A stretch of DNA of 64,000 nucleotides from contig OY727102.1 of assembly GCA_963402885.1 (NCBI GenBank), positions 18,104,001 through 18,168,000 of the forward strand, read 5' to 3'. Positions within the stretch are counted from its first letter, which is position 1, and each line of letters begins with the position of its first letter. The position numbers and the translations under genes are program-made. The stretch is from Antedon bifida (Eukaryota; Echinodermata; Crinoidea; Comatulida; Antedonidae). Below are positions 38,557 through 52,900 of this stretch, piece after piece. The notes beneath the pieces were generated by a model. The model ran no database searches and was not told the DNA's origin. It was given only the letters and a program-made list of their open reading frames with translations.

Positions 38557-38689
38557 CCACTAGGCGAATATGTTCGCGCGAATCGAAAGCGTCAGCTTAT
38601 ACGCATGCGTAGAGAAAGAAAGAGATGGAAACATGACGCATGCGTATAAGCTGACGCTTTCGATTCACACGAACAAATTCGCCTAGTGG
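38557..38689. mobile_element. Long-armed palindromic MITE (family F)
   Basis: Arms of about 55 bp, nearly perfect over CGAAAGCGTCAGCTTATACG and CATGCGT, meet around a short AG-rich loop (AGAGAAAGAAAGAGATGG). The outer ends are CCACTAGGCGAA and TTCGCCTAGTGG. High arm identity suggests recent movement or conversion between arms. Confidence 0.8.
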
Positions 38690-39209
38690 AAAATCAGCAT
38701 AAGGCATATGAAGCCGAGATTTTCAGAAGAGAAAACCCCACTCAAAGTCGCATCTGGATAGTTGAAATTTGAACATTACCATATTATATTTTATCATTTG
38801 TTCTGTTGAATTACCATCATGGCGCGCATGAATTACATGCATTGTATGCCTCACTGGCTCGTACTAACCATGCTAGGACTGGCCCTGGAGTATAAGTGCA
38901 ATTTCCTAAAGCAACTCTATATTTCACAATTAGTTGGCTAGTACTGGAGACTAATAATATTTATTTTTATTATTTCAAAGTATAAAGGAGGTGGGCGGGG
39001 AGGGGGTAATTCCGCATCTACAATTGTTTTTACTCTGTCTACGCCTCTGCATTTTCATATTTAAAAAAAAGTTTGTAAACAGTTTTTTATACTTTTTTAC
39101 TTTACTGGTAAGACCAACACACGACCTCCAGAGTGGGGCAAACATTCGACCGATTACTTAGCTCCCTGACGCAAGATATGTTTGCAATACAGTATCATAA
39201 CCAGGCCTT

Positions 39210-39385
39210 AAGGCCAATTTACACAGACGGTAAAGGTAATAAAAATATAGAATGTATGTTATTCCTTATGACCATTTACACACAACGGTTTCCGCTCAGG
39301 ATAGATAGGCCTACATATTCTACGTGTGACAAGCTCCGCGGTTTTCCGCTTTTCCTTACCGCTCGTCTGTGTGTAAATTGGCCTT
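39210..39385. mobile_element. Family C MITE
   Basis: AAGGCCAATTTACACAGACG at the left and CGTCTGTGTGTAAATTGGCC at the right. It shares TATGTTATTCCTTATGACC with 11581-11745. Confidence 0.8.
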
Positions 39386-40718
39386 TACTGTATTGACTTA
39401 CGTCATAATTCGTAGTCTCTCTTGTAATACCAGGGTTTTCTTAAAATACTTTTGTTGTTCGCTACGGGTCTTGATTCTTGTATACTTGTCCGATTTTATA
39501 CGATTGTCTCATAGTATAAGCTGGCCTTTCATATTGAATCGGGAAAAACGAGTTATAAGCAAAATTGTTTGCAATATTAGGGACATATAGGCCTACTACC
39601 TATTGCGGTAAGTTTAATTTCATAGTGACTTTACTTGAGCTGTAGAATCTTTGTAGGCACACATAGGCCAACTCATTTCCGATACTGGATTGGGAACATC
39701 CGTTCCTGTTGGTCTTTAAATAGGCCTAAACATTAATATGGTACATACCTACCATGATATTCATCATAAGTTATGACAGGTATTTATAATATTATATAGG
39801 CTCCTAAACAGCTTGTGTGCAGAAAAACCTGTCTAGTCCCTATATTCGAATAGGAAATCAGTAATGGGTCAGTTGTTCATTATGGATAGTAAATGGACAT
39901 TGACACATTGTTGGTGGAATAAGATTCTCGACGATAGAATGGCCTGTTGAGCAGACCTATGAAAGTATTGCAGCCCTAATCTGGCATAGAGAGGTGTAAA
40001 TTTTGTATCTGGATTTTTTAAATTTAGAATATGGAGAGGACCAACTCTCCAAAATGGCTATATTCCTTGTATCATATCGTATCGCTAACCATGCATCTAT
40101 GTTCCCTATAACGTAATTTCGATGTCACAATCTCATATCGAAGGACAGCCAACAACAATGATAATAATATCGTAGTAATATTGACCACCCCCCCCCCCTC
40201 CCTACCCGAAAAAAAGTGCTGTAGTCAATCCCCTACACTCTTAACATTAGGCCCTACCTATCCCTCCTTAACAACAGACAACACTCGATTTGCCACGCAT
40301 GCGCATCTTTCTTTAATCATCAGTCATCATTACTGTCATTCATTATCTTTCGATTAATTAAGATTGAATCGAATGATTCGATAACTTGAAGAAAGAATGA
40401 TGAGATGGCCAAGTTACAGAGGTAACAGCAGCATTCAACAATGAATTATGTTAATTACGTAATGTGTACGATTCCTTATGGACAAACCAACACATTCCTC
40501 TGATAGAGTGACGGAAGTTTCATTGAGATTTTAAGCAAACTCAGAAGAATCATTCAAATTCTATTTATTTCCATAAAATGAGTTCAAAATAAAATGATCA
40601 AAGAATGAATTATAGTAATACTATTGTAACATACACAAAAGTTAAATGAATTGCATTGTTATGTCTATAGGCCTACGTTAAGTTATTGTGTTAGACAAAA
40701 GAGACTCAACACGTATGC

Positions 40719-40728
40719 CCATATATGG
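40719..40728 (+). promoter_or_regulatory. CArG box outside a MITE, upstream of tropomyosin
   Basis: CCATATATGG fits the SRF consensus. It lies about 3 kb before tropomyosin exon 1a. No other family A sequence is near it, so it is either a remnant or independent. Use is not shown. Confidence 0.3.
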
Positions 40729-41301
40729 AAATTTCAGAACGTGTCTCTACAAAGGAATATCCATTCAAATTTAATTATATCGAATTAAGGTATTGAATCA
40801 TTAAACTTGAAAGTGCTGTCTAATTTCAATTAATGGTGTGGATAGCCCTTAATACAAGCCACGACACCCCCTCATTACCCCACTCCTTCGTCTCACCAGG
40901 CGATATTATTATTAGGCCTACAGGATGGGGAAATGAATGAACACAAAAGACATTGTTGTTCAACTCAATGTTGTACGTTCTACTTTGCCATTTAGTGATT
41001 TACAACCGATATGACCCAGTTATTATTAATGTTGTAAGTTAGTTATGTGCTATAAAATGTCGACTGACTGTGACTGGTATCACAGGCTCAGATGTAAAAA
41101 TAACAATTAGACTTAGGCCCGGTGACGTCATAGTCGTTAGTTTCCGTTTTTGTTCAGTCCAGTATTGGAACACTGTCAATATAGGTCTTTATATCCCTAC
41201 GTAATAATAAGCTTCTTTGCATATTTAACGATTTAACTTCCTTTATTATACAGATTACAATTACTTTTTTTGGATTAGCAAAATAAAAACCACTGTTAAA
41301 T

Positions 41302-41532
41302 ACAATAAAACCCCTAATGAGTATACCTCTATTAAGGGGACACTACAGTCATCTCTTATTCAGGGGACACCTTTTTGTTAAGAAGAAACTTTCGTTGTTT
41401 TTGGTTCCAAAGTGATGATAAATATTAGGCCTGGGCCCATATATACGACATTTCAATTAAACCATAAACTAGAAATTTCTTTATACTTTTTTAAATGGAA
41501 AAGTCGATAATTTGACTGTCCCTTAAAAGAGA
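41302..41532. mobile_element. CAGTAGAAC-type element, decayed
   Basis: AATAAAACCCCTAATGAG.., TCTATTAAGGGGACACT and the closing AGAGAACCCC match the family at 5919-6129. The end repeats are degraded. Confidence 0.5.
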
Positions 41533-42228
41533 ACCCCACTTTTTCCGCTCGACTCTGAAAAGTATGTGCTGCTCATAACAGTAGGCTCTCTTCTACTACG
41601 TCATTCAAAGTGCAACAAAAACTCTGTGTGACACCGAAGAACTTGCATACCAATACATTCATGACATTTGTCGATGGACTGTCAGCTAGCTATAACAGTA
41701 CAAGAATAATGTCAGTGTTGTTGTCGTCACATAAGGCGGTATGACCGGGTCAGTACGAGTGCCCGCTGAGTGCGATAATGAAATTCACTCGTGAATATTA
41801 AATATTGTGGAATACGGTAGTAGGCTTATATTATATCAATCCTTATACCCATGCAGCAATGATGCTGTATAAGTTATCCTCTCAACGTATTATTAAATCA
41901 TTATTAACCATAATTATATTAATTCTAATCTTTCAGTTTTCAACGGTTTGTGTGTTTGTGTTTACTGCATAAACGTATGATTTGTGTAGATATACATATT
42001 TATCATCAGACTTTTTTTAAGGCAGTATATGCCTGTTCATTAAATGCCTTACGATTTTAATTTTACTCGAAAGTTTTGGTGGTATCATACATGATTTATC
42101 AAACTTATTTGAAATGGATGACAGCGTTAATTAGTTATTCGGTTAAATTCCAGTTCATCCTAGTTTTCTTTATTTTTTTTGTTTTATTTGGTATAGGATA
42201 TTTCCAACAGGAAACCATGTTTTTCTTA

Positions 42229-42389
42229 AGCTCTGTCTACACTATCAAACTAGTTTGACAAAAAAAGTGTGATGTGCAAATATATGGTAGTGATATGCTC
42301 AAATATGGTAGTGATATGACATCATCGTGTCCATATATGGGCACATCAAATTTTCTTGTCACATAAAGTTTGATAGTGTAGACAGAGCT
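42229..42389 (+). mobile_element. Family A MITE 1.4 kb upstream of tropomyosin exon 1a
   Basis: Full-length forward copy flanked by TTA and TAA. CCATATATGG is intact; the two upstream boxes have lost their first C (GCAAATATATGG, TCAAATATGG). Confidence 0.88.
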
Positions 42390-43399
42390 TAACAATGGAC
42401 GAATAACAGTACATATTACATTGCATTAGAAATTTAGCGTATTTCCAATTCATTGATGATTTTAGTCAGTAGTAAAATCTTGATTGATGTCATTAATAAT
42501 AAGTTTGTATCTGATAACTACGTCTCTTAATTCGCTGTCATTATACAAATAAGGAGATTTTAAAGCGGAAAATATTCCTCTATACTGTCATCATCCAGAA
42601 CCCCATGCGTGTTACAGATCATTCTTTGAATTCAGAAAAATAATATAATAAATAAATATTATACAAAATTATAATTTGAATCATTTCAAAGAACGAGGCA
42701 AGTTTTCTTAATTCTTAAATTTAATCTATAAAACTTATTTATGAAATTAATTTTTGTTAAAAATGATATTGTTAATTGAATGCAATAAGGGTTGTTTAAG
42801 AAACTAATCTATATTATCAATATCAAACTTGGTATACAAAGTGATGTTATTATTTCTATTTATTTATTTTATTTTTTTTTTTAGTTTGGCTGTCATTTTT
42901 CCCGGGGAATTAAATTTATTCAGTTGCAGTAATGGTATTGTGTGCCACTGATTGGTAAAAAAAATTGATAACCAATATAAATAAATACATAAAGTGAGTG
43001 AGTAACTTTAAAGGGAAACAATATTTTTGCGGGATAAAACTCATCTTCACAACCGGCATGCAATCCATTTGATTCATTCATTGACAGACAAAAGTAAAAC
43101 GTTTGTATCAATCAAAATGGCAAAAAAAACTTGGCAAGCAGAACTCCAATAGTAAATGTGTAGTATATAAAGCCTTCATTGATTCTTGTGACAGATTCTC
43201 GCCTGCTGAGATCGTCGTGACCAGGTTTTTCTACAAGCAATATTTTACATAATCTAATAAATATAATCCCATAGCATAATATTATACGAATTTCAATATT
43301 AATATTAAGCCTATATTTACACCAGTTGGTAACTTTTGTGTGTATACCTTTCACCCTGACGTGTTAATGTCGATATTTATAAAGTAAATGTATATTTTA

Positions 43400-43790
43400 A
43401 AGGGATTTTCTTAAGATAGATGAAGTCAACCTTCCAGCAGGAACCAAATAAGGAGGGCGCATATGGGTCCCGACAGCGAATCAGAGTTGCTCATCTTGAA
43501 ACATACGTCATACCGAGAATTCTTGTTGAATGCGGTATACGCTTCTCTCATTGGCTGAGCCGTGTCTTGTGACCTAGCCTAATGTTATTTCTTGGTCCTT
43601 CCAACACCCACAAAATTCCTCTCTGCTATCCCATATCTAGTTTGGTCTTCCGTTACATCTTTATCTCTTTCAGTCGAGCATTCTCGCGTTGGTTGTCCGC
43701 TCCTCGTCTCGTCTCTTGCTCACGTCTGCTTCTTTTCATTTAGTTTTTTGTTTCTCCAGGAAGTATCATCCCGTAAAAAAAACTTAAGCC
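43400..43790 (+). promoter_or_regulatory. Tropomyosin exon 1a promoter and 5' UTR
   Basis: This is the sequence just before the exon 1a start. An inverted CCAAT box (ATTGG, 43550-43554) in CTCATTGGCTGAG is the clearest element. No consensus TATA box or CArG box was seen in the last 400 bp. The transcription start was not located. Confidence 0.45.
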
Positions 43791-43904
43791 ATGGATACCA
43801 TCAAGAAGAAGATGATTGCTATCAAAAATGAGAGGGACGCAGCTGTAGATGCAAAGGATAATGCTGAGACTGAAATGAAAGCAGCAATTGATCGAGAAGA
43901 GCAC
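43791..43904 (+). CDS. TPM: Tropomyosin exon 1a (long-isoform start)
   Basis: It encodes MDTIKKKMIAIKNERDAAVD and onward to a final GAG CAC before GTAAGT. MD(A/T)IKKKM is the classic muscle-type tropomyosin start. ATG is preceded by AAGCC. The phase at the end is 0, fitting exon 2 or 2'. Confidence 0.93.
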
Positions 43905-46900
43905 GTAAGTACCATTAAGGGACCATATAAGGTTTAAGTATGACAACGATCAAGGATGATTTAAGCATCGCTAAACAAAAGAATTAATCGCTTAGCATTA
44001 ATAATAAATGCTAAATTTCAAAATTTGAAGTAAACTGTTGCATGAAAACGTATGAATAAATATAAAATAGCAACATATTATACAGTCTGGTTAAAATATT
44101 AATACGTAAAGCATTATACCACACTATTGACCTAACTTACTTAATATCAGTACAATTGATACTTTGTTACTGTTATTAGTACAAACGTATAAACTGCTCT
44201 TTTAAAATGTCTAGTCATTTTCCATACGATTTCATCTTAAATCAAGCCTAAAAACTGCTGCAAACGATACTAGTCGGTGAAACCAAATTAGGTGCAATAA
44301 ATCAACGCATTACTTACTATCATCATTGTTTTTATGCTATTAAATGACAGATGTATGGATAAGCAATATGAGTTTATATTGACGATTACTTGATTATAAA
44401 AAATTGTAAATTGTAAAGTTATTTAAAGGCAAAGCATCGTGTTTTGTAAGAAGCTGAAATTCATAGCAGGATAAAACACAGTAGGCCTAAATGGTATGTT
44501 AACTTTTGCGTAACAATACTGTATTCTTATCAAAACGTTGTTTCAACATTTTAATACAGTTCCCACAATTTACTATAAAAACTATGGAATATTACCATAA
44601 TTTGACAGTTAATGAAAATGAATGTAATGCAAAACAGAGATATCGAGGTCAAACAATTTGCATACGGGGTCATAGAAGGCCATGAGGCAGAGACTGCATT
44701 CCATACATGCTCGACACATTCCTCTGAGTGCGCATGCTCTACTTAGTCCGTGTTGTAGCAGTTTTTTATACCAATAAAATATTATACTCATTCTAAAATC
44801 TACTATACTATACCAAATATTCTTGATTTAATTTCGGTATTTTAAAATTAGAACGTAAATTATCATATATAATATTTATTTATTTAAATCATACCGTATC
44901 ATAACAGATACATCTGATACACCAAGTTTCAAATTATACATATACGGTATATGTTTTCAATTTTGATTATTAATTTAAATCAAATTATTTTAAAATGATT
45001 ATGTTATTAAATACGATACCTATTACTATTAATATTATCAAACATTACATTAAGGCGATAGCAACAATGTCAAATGACATTTACGTAATGTTTACGTCAC
45101 ATTTGAGACTCAAGGAATTTCAGGAACTTAAACAGGAAACTTCAATAATCGGTCAGTGCGGTAAATACATTGGTTTTCTTTGATTTGGTAACTTGCACAG
45201 ACGTGACGTCACAGGCTATTACAAGATTGAAATAAGAATGTTGTTGAAGACCAGTACCGTATACTTTGTTGAAAAAAATAGGTGTATAAAGACAAACGAC
45301 CCAAATCATTTCAGGAATTTAAAAAATACTATTTTTGGAACATAAATATTTGAAAAAGAATAAATAAACTTCATGAATCCTTCAGTAAATATCCAAAATG
45401 TTGATTTAAAATTTTATCTCTAGATCTCGGAATAATATTTTAACCAGATCGTTGTTAGACTAGTGAGTTACTTACGACCTTCGTTGCGTTGGTTTGTGCA
45501 CCGGACACCAGCTGGGTGTGATATTAGACTGGCGTAGCCTAGAGCAGTTTACAACCAAATATGAACGGAATCAAGTTTAATCGAAAAATGGTTTTAGCTT
45601 TTAGGCCTATGTCTTCTTCCATTAAAAAAGTGTATTAATTACAAACATATTGGAATATTCTTCGACTTCGGTCTATTAATAGAAATTGAAATAATTATTT
45701 GTTGTCATAGATTTGTAAAAGATAGTAAAAACACACGATTGGAATTGAAAACACATTTTTTGTCTCTAACTGCTTAGAATTACAAGATGTTGTGCGTGAC
45801 CTACTAAATTTTAAACATTTATTAAAGTTAATTAAAACAATGAATGGGTTATTATGTGATTAACCTTTGAGGTACCGTAGTCTATACATGGTCTATACGT
45901 ACGTAAAATTGCACTAAGTTTTCAACATCTTTCAAACTTGTATCCTCATAATAAAATTCACTATTTGCTTACTTTCAAGTAGGCCTAAGTCAATCATTTA
46001 TAAACTGATAACGTGCGCCAATACGCTTTTGTATTTTCGTTATTTCATAGGCCTATAATGAGCGCAATCAAAGTGACTGTGTGGCCCGTTTATCTAAGGG
46101 CGAAACCTTCCCATATCCCCACTAAGCACGCCAGGAAGAAGACCATCTGTTACCATGGTGATCAAAATTAGATTGCACTGTGTCCATTATCAATCCGCGA
46201 CAAGAGAGTGTTGTTGACTGTTCTCAGATATTTCTCCCTCGGATAAAAATTCCGATGAAAATTAAATGGTAATTTTGTGGTTCAGGATACCTACTTTTTA
46301 GACATATGATGATATGATGTCGGCCATAGCAGCCAATTGAATGTAGGCCTATTACTTCAGAAGATTCAGAGGTATATTTCGCCAAAAAAAATGGTCCAGT
46401 AAATATCATTCCTCGCGATTTTTTCCCGTAAATACAAAATGTCGAGTTGAGTACTGTCACATGTAGCGTTGTATTTTATTCAACCTAACCTTCAATAATT
46501 CGATCACATGTGACGAGCATAACTCTGTATCGCGCAACTATTGACAAAAATAATTCCGTTTCGATCTTTCAATTTCCAGACTGATGAGGTCAGACGCGTC
46601 GATGTCCACTGGGACCAACATTCAAATTCATAGGCCTACAGGGGTCTATGTTCAGTTAGTCAAGTTCTATTGTACTACTACTAGGCCTATTAGTTGCATT
46701 TTTTTTTATTATGCCAAACAAAATTAATTTCAATTTTAACTGGACAAATAACATTTTTTGAATTTTGAATTGTATGATTCAATGTTTTTAGAAGAAATAA
46801 TTTTTGAGTATATTTCTAAAATGTGGGTTTAGATGCCAAACCTATTGATTGTCAATACTGTGTGTAATAGCTTTATTATCTTTAAATAGAGATCAAATGT

Positions 46901-49900
46901 TCTATACCAAACTTGACTTTTCAGCGGAAATAGTATTATTTGCTCATTCGTATAATGCGACGCCTGAAGCGAGTCTGTATTTGTTTTGATAATATTTAAT
47001 TATTATTATAATTATTTGTCCTTGGAAATACTACATCACTTTCAGATCATTTTGTGTTATCAATTTAAAACATTATCCCATCCTGAATCAAATGATATGA
47101 AAATTCAATAATTATTAATAAATTAAATATTACTTTTAAACACTACAGATAAAATGGATGTAAATAAACAGTTGCATGTTATTAACACAAAATAATATTT
47201 AAAAATAAATTCTTTTTTCAATGTAGGTATATATGATATTGCAATTATATCAATCGGCCACTGATGATTCTATTTTGAGAAAGTTTGTTTCCAAATTATA
47301 CAGTGCAACGATATTCCCAGGGTAAACTCAATGTTTATAAAGCAATCAATACGTTTGTAACCCAAATCCAATAATATTCGTTGCGTAAATAAATTACTAA
47401 AACAATTTCGGGTCAAATTATGGTTACCGGGGTCGATTTTACTCTAAAAATAAGTGCAATTTTACAAACGAGGATGGTCTAAAAATACGATAATATGAGA
47501 CGCAGCTAATCCGGTTGTGTCGAGTTGAACCGCTTGAATCCGACCACACCTGCCGTAACTTATCAAACACAATTACATTTACGTTCGCTACGATACGCCA
47601 AGAGGAATGTGTACTATTTAACAAAACAACTCCGCTAGTTGTCTTTCTCTTGTGGAGAATTCAACTATTTTTAGAATCATTTTTTTAAAAAACAAAACAA
47701 CACTGATTTGATATTAAATCATTGATTGAGTTTTGAACGTTGATGACGCGATTATTTAAATATTAAATTTATGTGCCATTCTTGTTATCACTATTACTTT
47801 TTCAAAATAATATTCTTGAATGAATATTGTAGCCTACTAATTTACTATAAAATATTTACACAGTATACACAGGATAATATATACTTTAAACGAACAAATG
47901 GAGCCTATACTAGATATACTGTATTTACGTCGGGTATGCGATTTCCCCCCGAGCAAGTAAACATTTTAACCATCATTATACTATTTTTGTGTACAGTACG
48001 TTGTTTTGGGATCATGCAATGTTGACTTTATTGACATTTTTCCTTGGTCAAAGGTCAATGTCAAAGTCAAACAAATAAAATACGAGAGAATTCGGTTTGG
48101 TGAACACACTAACATACATCTTCATTATGTTGTTTAATGTCACCACTTTACCAACATAAAGATAACATTCTGTAATCGCAGACGACAAAATGTTATACTT
48201 TGACGAGGACGTTTGATAATCAGTTGTTCAGTTTACACATGTACATTACATAACTTGAGGGTAGTTCATTGTTACCATGGCAATAGCATGTCGGTGTAAC
48301 AGATTGCTGGAATTTGAATCAAAACGTATTAATTTCTTTGTACATATTTGGGTCATTGCGGTCAAATTGATTCGTGAGTCGATTTTCACTTCCGGGTCTC
48401 CCCATCGTTAATAAATCATGACAGCGTTGGATACAAGTACAGTACAAATATTACGTTTGATTTCTTAGTTTGTCTCCTTCATGTCGTTAGTATTCGTATG
48501 ACACGCCATGTGTGCCAAAAGTATTATTTTTTAAATAATTATTACGAATCGCCGTCTACATTATGCTACTCCCTAGACACCTCATCAGTAAATATGGGTT
48601 AATGAAATACTGAATAAGTTAAAAAAGTAAATTTTATTAACGAAATTCTGAAGTAGCGAATGTTTGCTGACTGAGACTGCGAATTACCTAGACCTGTTTA
48701 CCAGAGTAGAGGTTATGTTTTAACCATGATTTTGTTATATTTTTTTCAGGCCCAGGAAGAAATAAAAGAACTCCAAGCCAGGGTAAAACAGATTGAACAA
48801 GACCACGACGAAGCAACAGAGAAATTAACCAACGCAGAGGCAGAATTGGAAGTTACCAAGAAAGGACAAGCAGACGTAAGTGTTATCCATCATTTTAAAA
48901 CATTATAATATTTATCATCACTGATTTATTTGTTTGTTAATCTTTCTGTTACTATTAATTTAAACTTGAGAATTTGATTCATTTGCGTTTAAGTTCTCTT
49001 TCTGATTGAAATTGATAATTAATTAAGCTTACAAAATAAAACGCCAGCTACAGTTTTATCAAGTCTACAGTCTACGAATACTGCCATTCTATTGGTCAGT
49101 TTAGTATTTTTAAATTTGCATGCAAACAATCAGGACTTTACTAATTGGCGGATTGTTTGCTGTAATGTTTCTATACGGATTTGAGAAGATATAATGTTTG
49201 TTAGTGGCATTCATTGTATGAGGTAACTGATGCTTTCTGCATTCTAAATAATTTGAAAAATTAGTATACGATGGTCTTGAATCATAATATTGGCGTGAAT
49301 GTTTGGTTTTCTGTCTATGGGATTAAGGTACTTAAGTTAGGCCATGTTAGTTGTGTGGCCTAACTGTATGTACCTTTTACGGTTAGACTTGTTGAGATTA
49401 CATCGTTGGTAACGACTTATGCAAAACGACCATAAAAAGTGTAGTAGGCATAACTTGCACGATAGCTAGCTGAAGCAGTTGTAACCTATGGTGACACAGG
49501 TTGACCTCTGCCCTGTATTTACGTACTGTATTGCTTTAATTTGATTGGCTAATAGACGCCTCATGACTACACGGAGGACATACATACAGTAACCAATAAT
49601 ATAATAATATATATTGCGTTCTAACTCTACAATATTACCCCTAACATGCTTTGGAATAATTTGAATATCTCGATAGAAGTTGTTACCACATATCTGAAAA
49701 TCATCATCATCATAATTATCATCGTCATTATCATGTCATTTATTTATTGTGAAAGCAACCAAAAAACTTGAAATTTAGGCTGGAAGTACATGCATTTATC
49801 AAATTTGTTAAAATCAAATATAATCATTGCAGAATTTATTTACAACTAACTATTATTATAATAACTTGCTTTGCTTTCAATCTGCTTTATACAATCTTTA

Positions 49901-52900
49901 TTAATTAAAAGCATGAAACAACGTTTGGTCAGGAGTAATAACAGGTTGGGAAAACTTCCTAAAACCAACTTTGAATGTAGTCAATGGATTTTCCTATTGT
50001 AAAATTAATACAGTAATAATAAAAGTTATTACAACAAATCCATACATCATAACTTCTTATTGCGCATGTCGGCATAGCATTTTCTCTGACCCTTTTCACA
50101 CTATTATTATTTCCTCTGAGTCTTAATTCTTTTACCAATAGATTTCACTCCATTGTTGCTCTGAATCTTCTTTTACGTTTTTCTTTCACTCAATTATTGC
50201 TATAAATCTTATTTTACGTTTTTCGCCCACTCCATTGTTGCTCTGAATCTTCTTTCACGTTTTTCTTCCACTCCATTTTTGCTCTGAATCTCCTTTTACG
50301 TTTTTCTTTCACTCCATTGTTGCTCTGAATCTTCTTTTACATTTTTCTTTCACTCCATTGTTGCTCTGAATATTTTTTTACATTTTTCTTTCACTCCATT
50401 CTTGATCTGAATCTTCTTTTATGTTTTTCTTTCACTCCATTGTTGCTCTGAATCTTCTTTTACGTTTTTCTTTCACTCCATTATTGCTCTGAATCTTCTT
50501 TTACGTTTTTCTTTCACTCCACTGTTGCTCTGATTCTTCTTTCACGTTTTTCTTTCACTCCATTGTTGCTCCGATTCTTCTCAATGCATCGTCGTTCTTA
50601 TTCTTGTGTCCGTTTCATTTCCATAATTTTCGCTTTTCTATTCCGTCTTTTCTTGATTATTTTCTTCGCCTTTCAGTCGAATACTCTATATTATTGACAA
50701 TTTTAGAAAAATATATCTTCTTTATTTTTTTCTTTTCTTCATTCCATCTTTTTCTTCGTATTCGTTGTATATAAACGCCTTTTTATTCTACGTAATAGCC
50801 TGTTCTACAATTATATTCCAGTACTGCTGCTAAACTTGTATAGGTACACAGTATAAAACATTTTATTTGACAAAATAACTTTGTATGGTCACGTGCCTGA
50901 CTATGTCATGTAACGACTAAATATAGGTATATGAATACCATATGGAAATATTAGTTTTTTTCTCAAATAAAAAATGTGATATTCTGAACTAATAATAATA
51001 TAACTCCCTAAGTGAATGGAAAACAAACATTTCTTTCATGAGTGATGCGGACTGCTTTGGAATTCAATGACGTCATAAATTACGGCGTGAATGTATTCAT
51101 TGTATTCGAATTTCATGCTGAGAAAAATTACTAAGGCATTGAGACAAATTTGAAAACGTCCCGACGAGTAATTTTCACCTTCGCCTGGTGTCCAGAAATT
51201 TAAGAAAAGGGGCTGGATCGACCAATTACATGGCTAAAGTTTGGTTCTTCTTATGTTACTTGAATGCAACGCAAACGTAAGCGCACGTGATGCCCAATCA
51301 CGAGGTAAATTAGTTGATCAATTACAAGCCATAGTTCGAATAATCCATTGCTTGTGTTATCTGATTGGTCAAATTAATTTCGTTGTACTAGGCTACGTCC
51401 TTGCGTTGCGTCCTATAGTGAACCAAGCTTAAATGAATAGCTGATACGCGCGCATACCCTGGGATACGCGCGCATACCCTGGGATACGCGCGCATACACT
51501 GGGATGCGCCAATATTGTATACACGTGCACCTAGTTTTTAATTATTAATTTGATCGGCCGGGAATTAATTAAATTGAGTTTCAAATAAGTTCTCTTCACT
51601 CATGATAACACCGTCTTTGTTCTTTCGATGTAAACTTGCCAAGAGCTTGCCGACTCTCAAGCAGTAAACCGGGGCTTGGTTTTGGATCTAGAAGACGCAG
51701 CTTTTCAGTTAAACGAGGCTAAATATGAGGCGAATAAAGCTGAGAGTAGGGCAGTTACTGTAAGTTGGTAAAAGTAGTGTGTTTCTAGACCAATAAAAAA
51801 AATCATTCAAAGTTATGAATTATGAAACTAGTGAGGGCGCTATATATAAAGTTGAGTGTCTGATACAACTCCCTGGTGCTGATGATCTTATTAAAATCTT
51901 TTTGCGAACGGTATTGGGAAACAATATGGAAAGCTCCACGATTTTGTCATCATCATTACACTAAATTCTTATATCTGTCGTAAACATTCTGTAATCTTCA
52001 ATTTATGATACTTGTCTTATTGATATTTTAAAACGATATTGTATTATAGATCATATTTAATTGATAATAGGGATGTTATCTCCCTGAAAATAGTAGCCTA
52101 AACACTTCATTGTTTTACATTTTCTCAAACCTATAGTGCGTTGAGTTGATGTGGAAATCATGCATTTTGTACTATCGTTTGAGATAAGAAAACTAATATA
52201 TATGCTAATATAGAAAAGTTGGTTTGTACCAAAGCGGTGAAGAACACAGATAGAGAGAGATCAATATATCCGCATTTCCGTGGTTTAGGCCTAGACCTAA
52301 AAAAGAATACCGGAAAACCGGAAAACCAAGTTGCAGATCGTCTGCCCAGAAAAAAAACCCAACATATTTCTAACCACAATATAAATGCCACAACTAGTCT
52401 GATGCATATTTTATTCCACAGTACAATATTATCTTGATTATCCATTCTCAAAGCCCCAAAAACCAAAGTTTGATAGAATCATCGGAGCTTGCAATTGACG
52501 TCACAACTCCTTATATGGAATAATACGATAGGAATGTGAAATGACTGTTGTCTCAGCTATTCCATTGATCGTTCTCGCTCACCGCTACCTGGAACTGTTG
52601 AACTTTGACATTGAAAGTTACTTAACAACTTAGAGGTTATACGTTAGTATGAGACTAAACATTAAACCTTATATTTACCCTAATGATGGACAGTATGTTG
52701 TTATGTATTAATATAATTAATATACCTCCTACACTTATGAAAACAGGTAGGCAAGTTAGTACCCTCTTACTTTTTTGAGTCAAAAGCCCGTGTCTTCTCA
52801 AATTAATAATTATTATATCTTATTTACATCCTCTCAAACGTTATGATATAATGGAGTTTATAGAGGGGGAGATCTTTGGGGAGAGGTTGGGTCCGACCAC

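Larger units (their letters stand above)
36778..43790. other. Intergenic region between ZFR and tropomyosin
   Basis: After the ZFR 3' UTR I see no coding exon. Contents: a 75-bp minisatellite (37350-37640), a family A fragment (38003-38094), a tRNA-like repeat (38303-38375), a long-armed palindromic MITE (38557-38689), a family C MITE (39210-39385), a CAGTAGAAC-type element (41302-41532) and a family A MITE (42229-42389). The last few hundred bases should be the tropomyosin promoter and 5' UTR. Confidence 0.6.
48876..51645 (+). other. Tropomyosin intron between exons 2 and 2'
   Basis: AT-rich with no exon recognised. It contains the 41-bp minisatellite (50146-50580), a family B MITE (51238-51430) and a 20-bp CpG-rich repeat (51443-51510). 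Confidence 0.6.

Noticed and set aside
50146-50580. CRISPR-like array of regular repeats
   Set aside because: The units are contiguous with no unique spacers, so this is a minisatellite in an animal intron.
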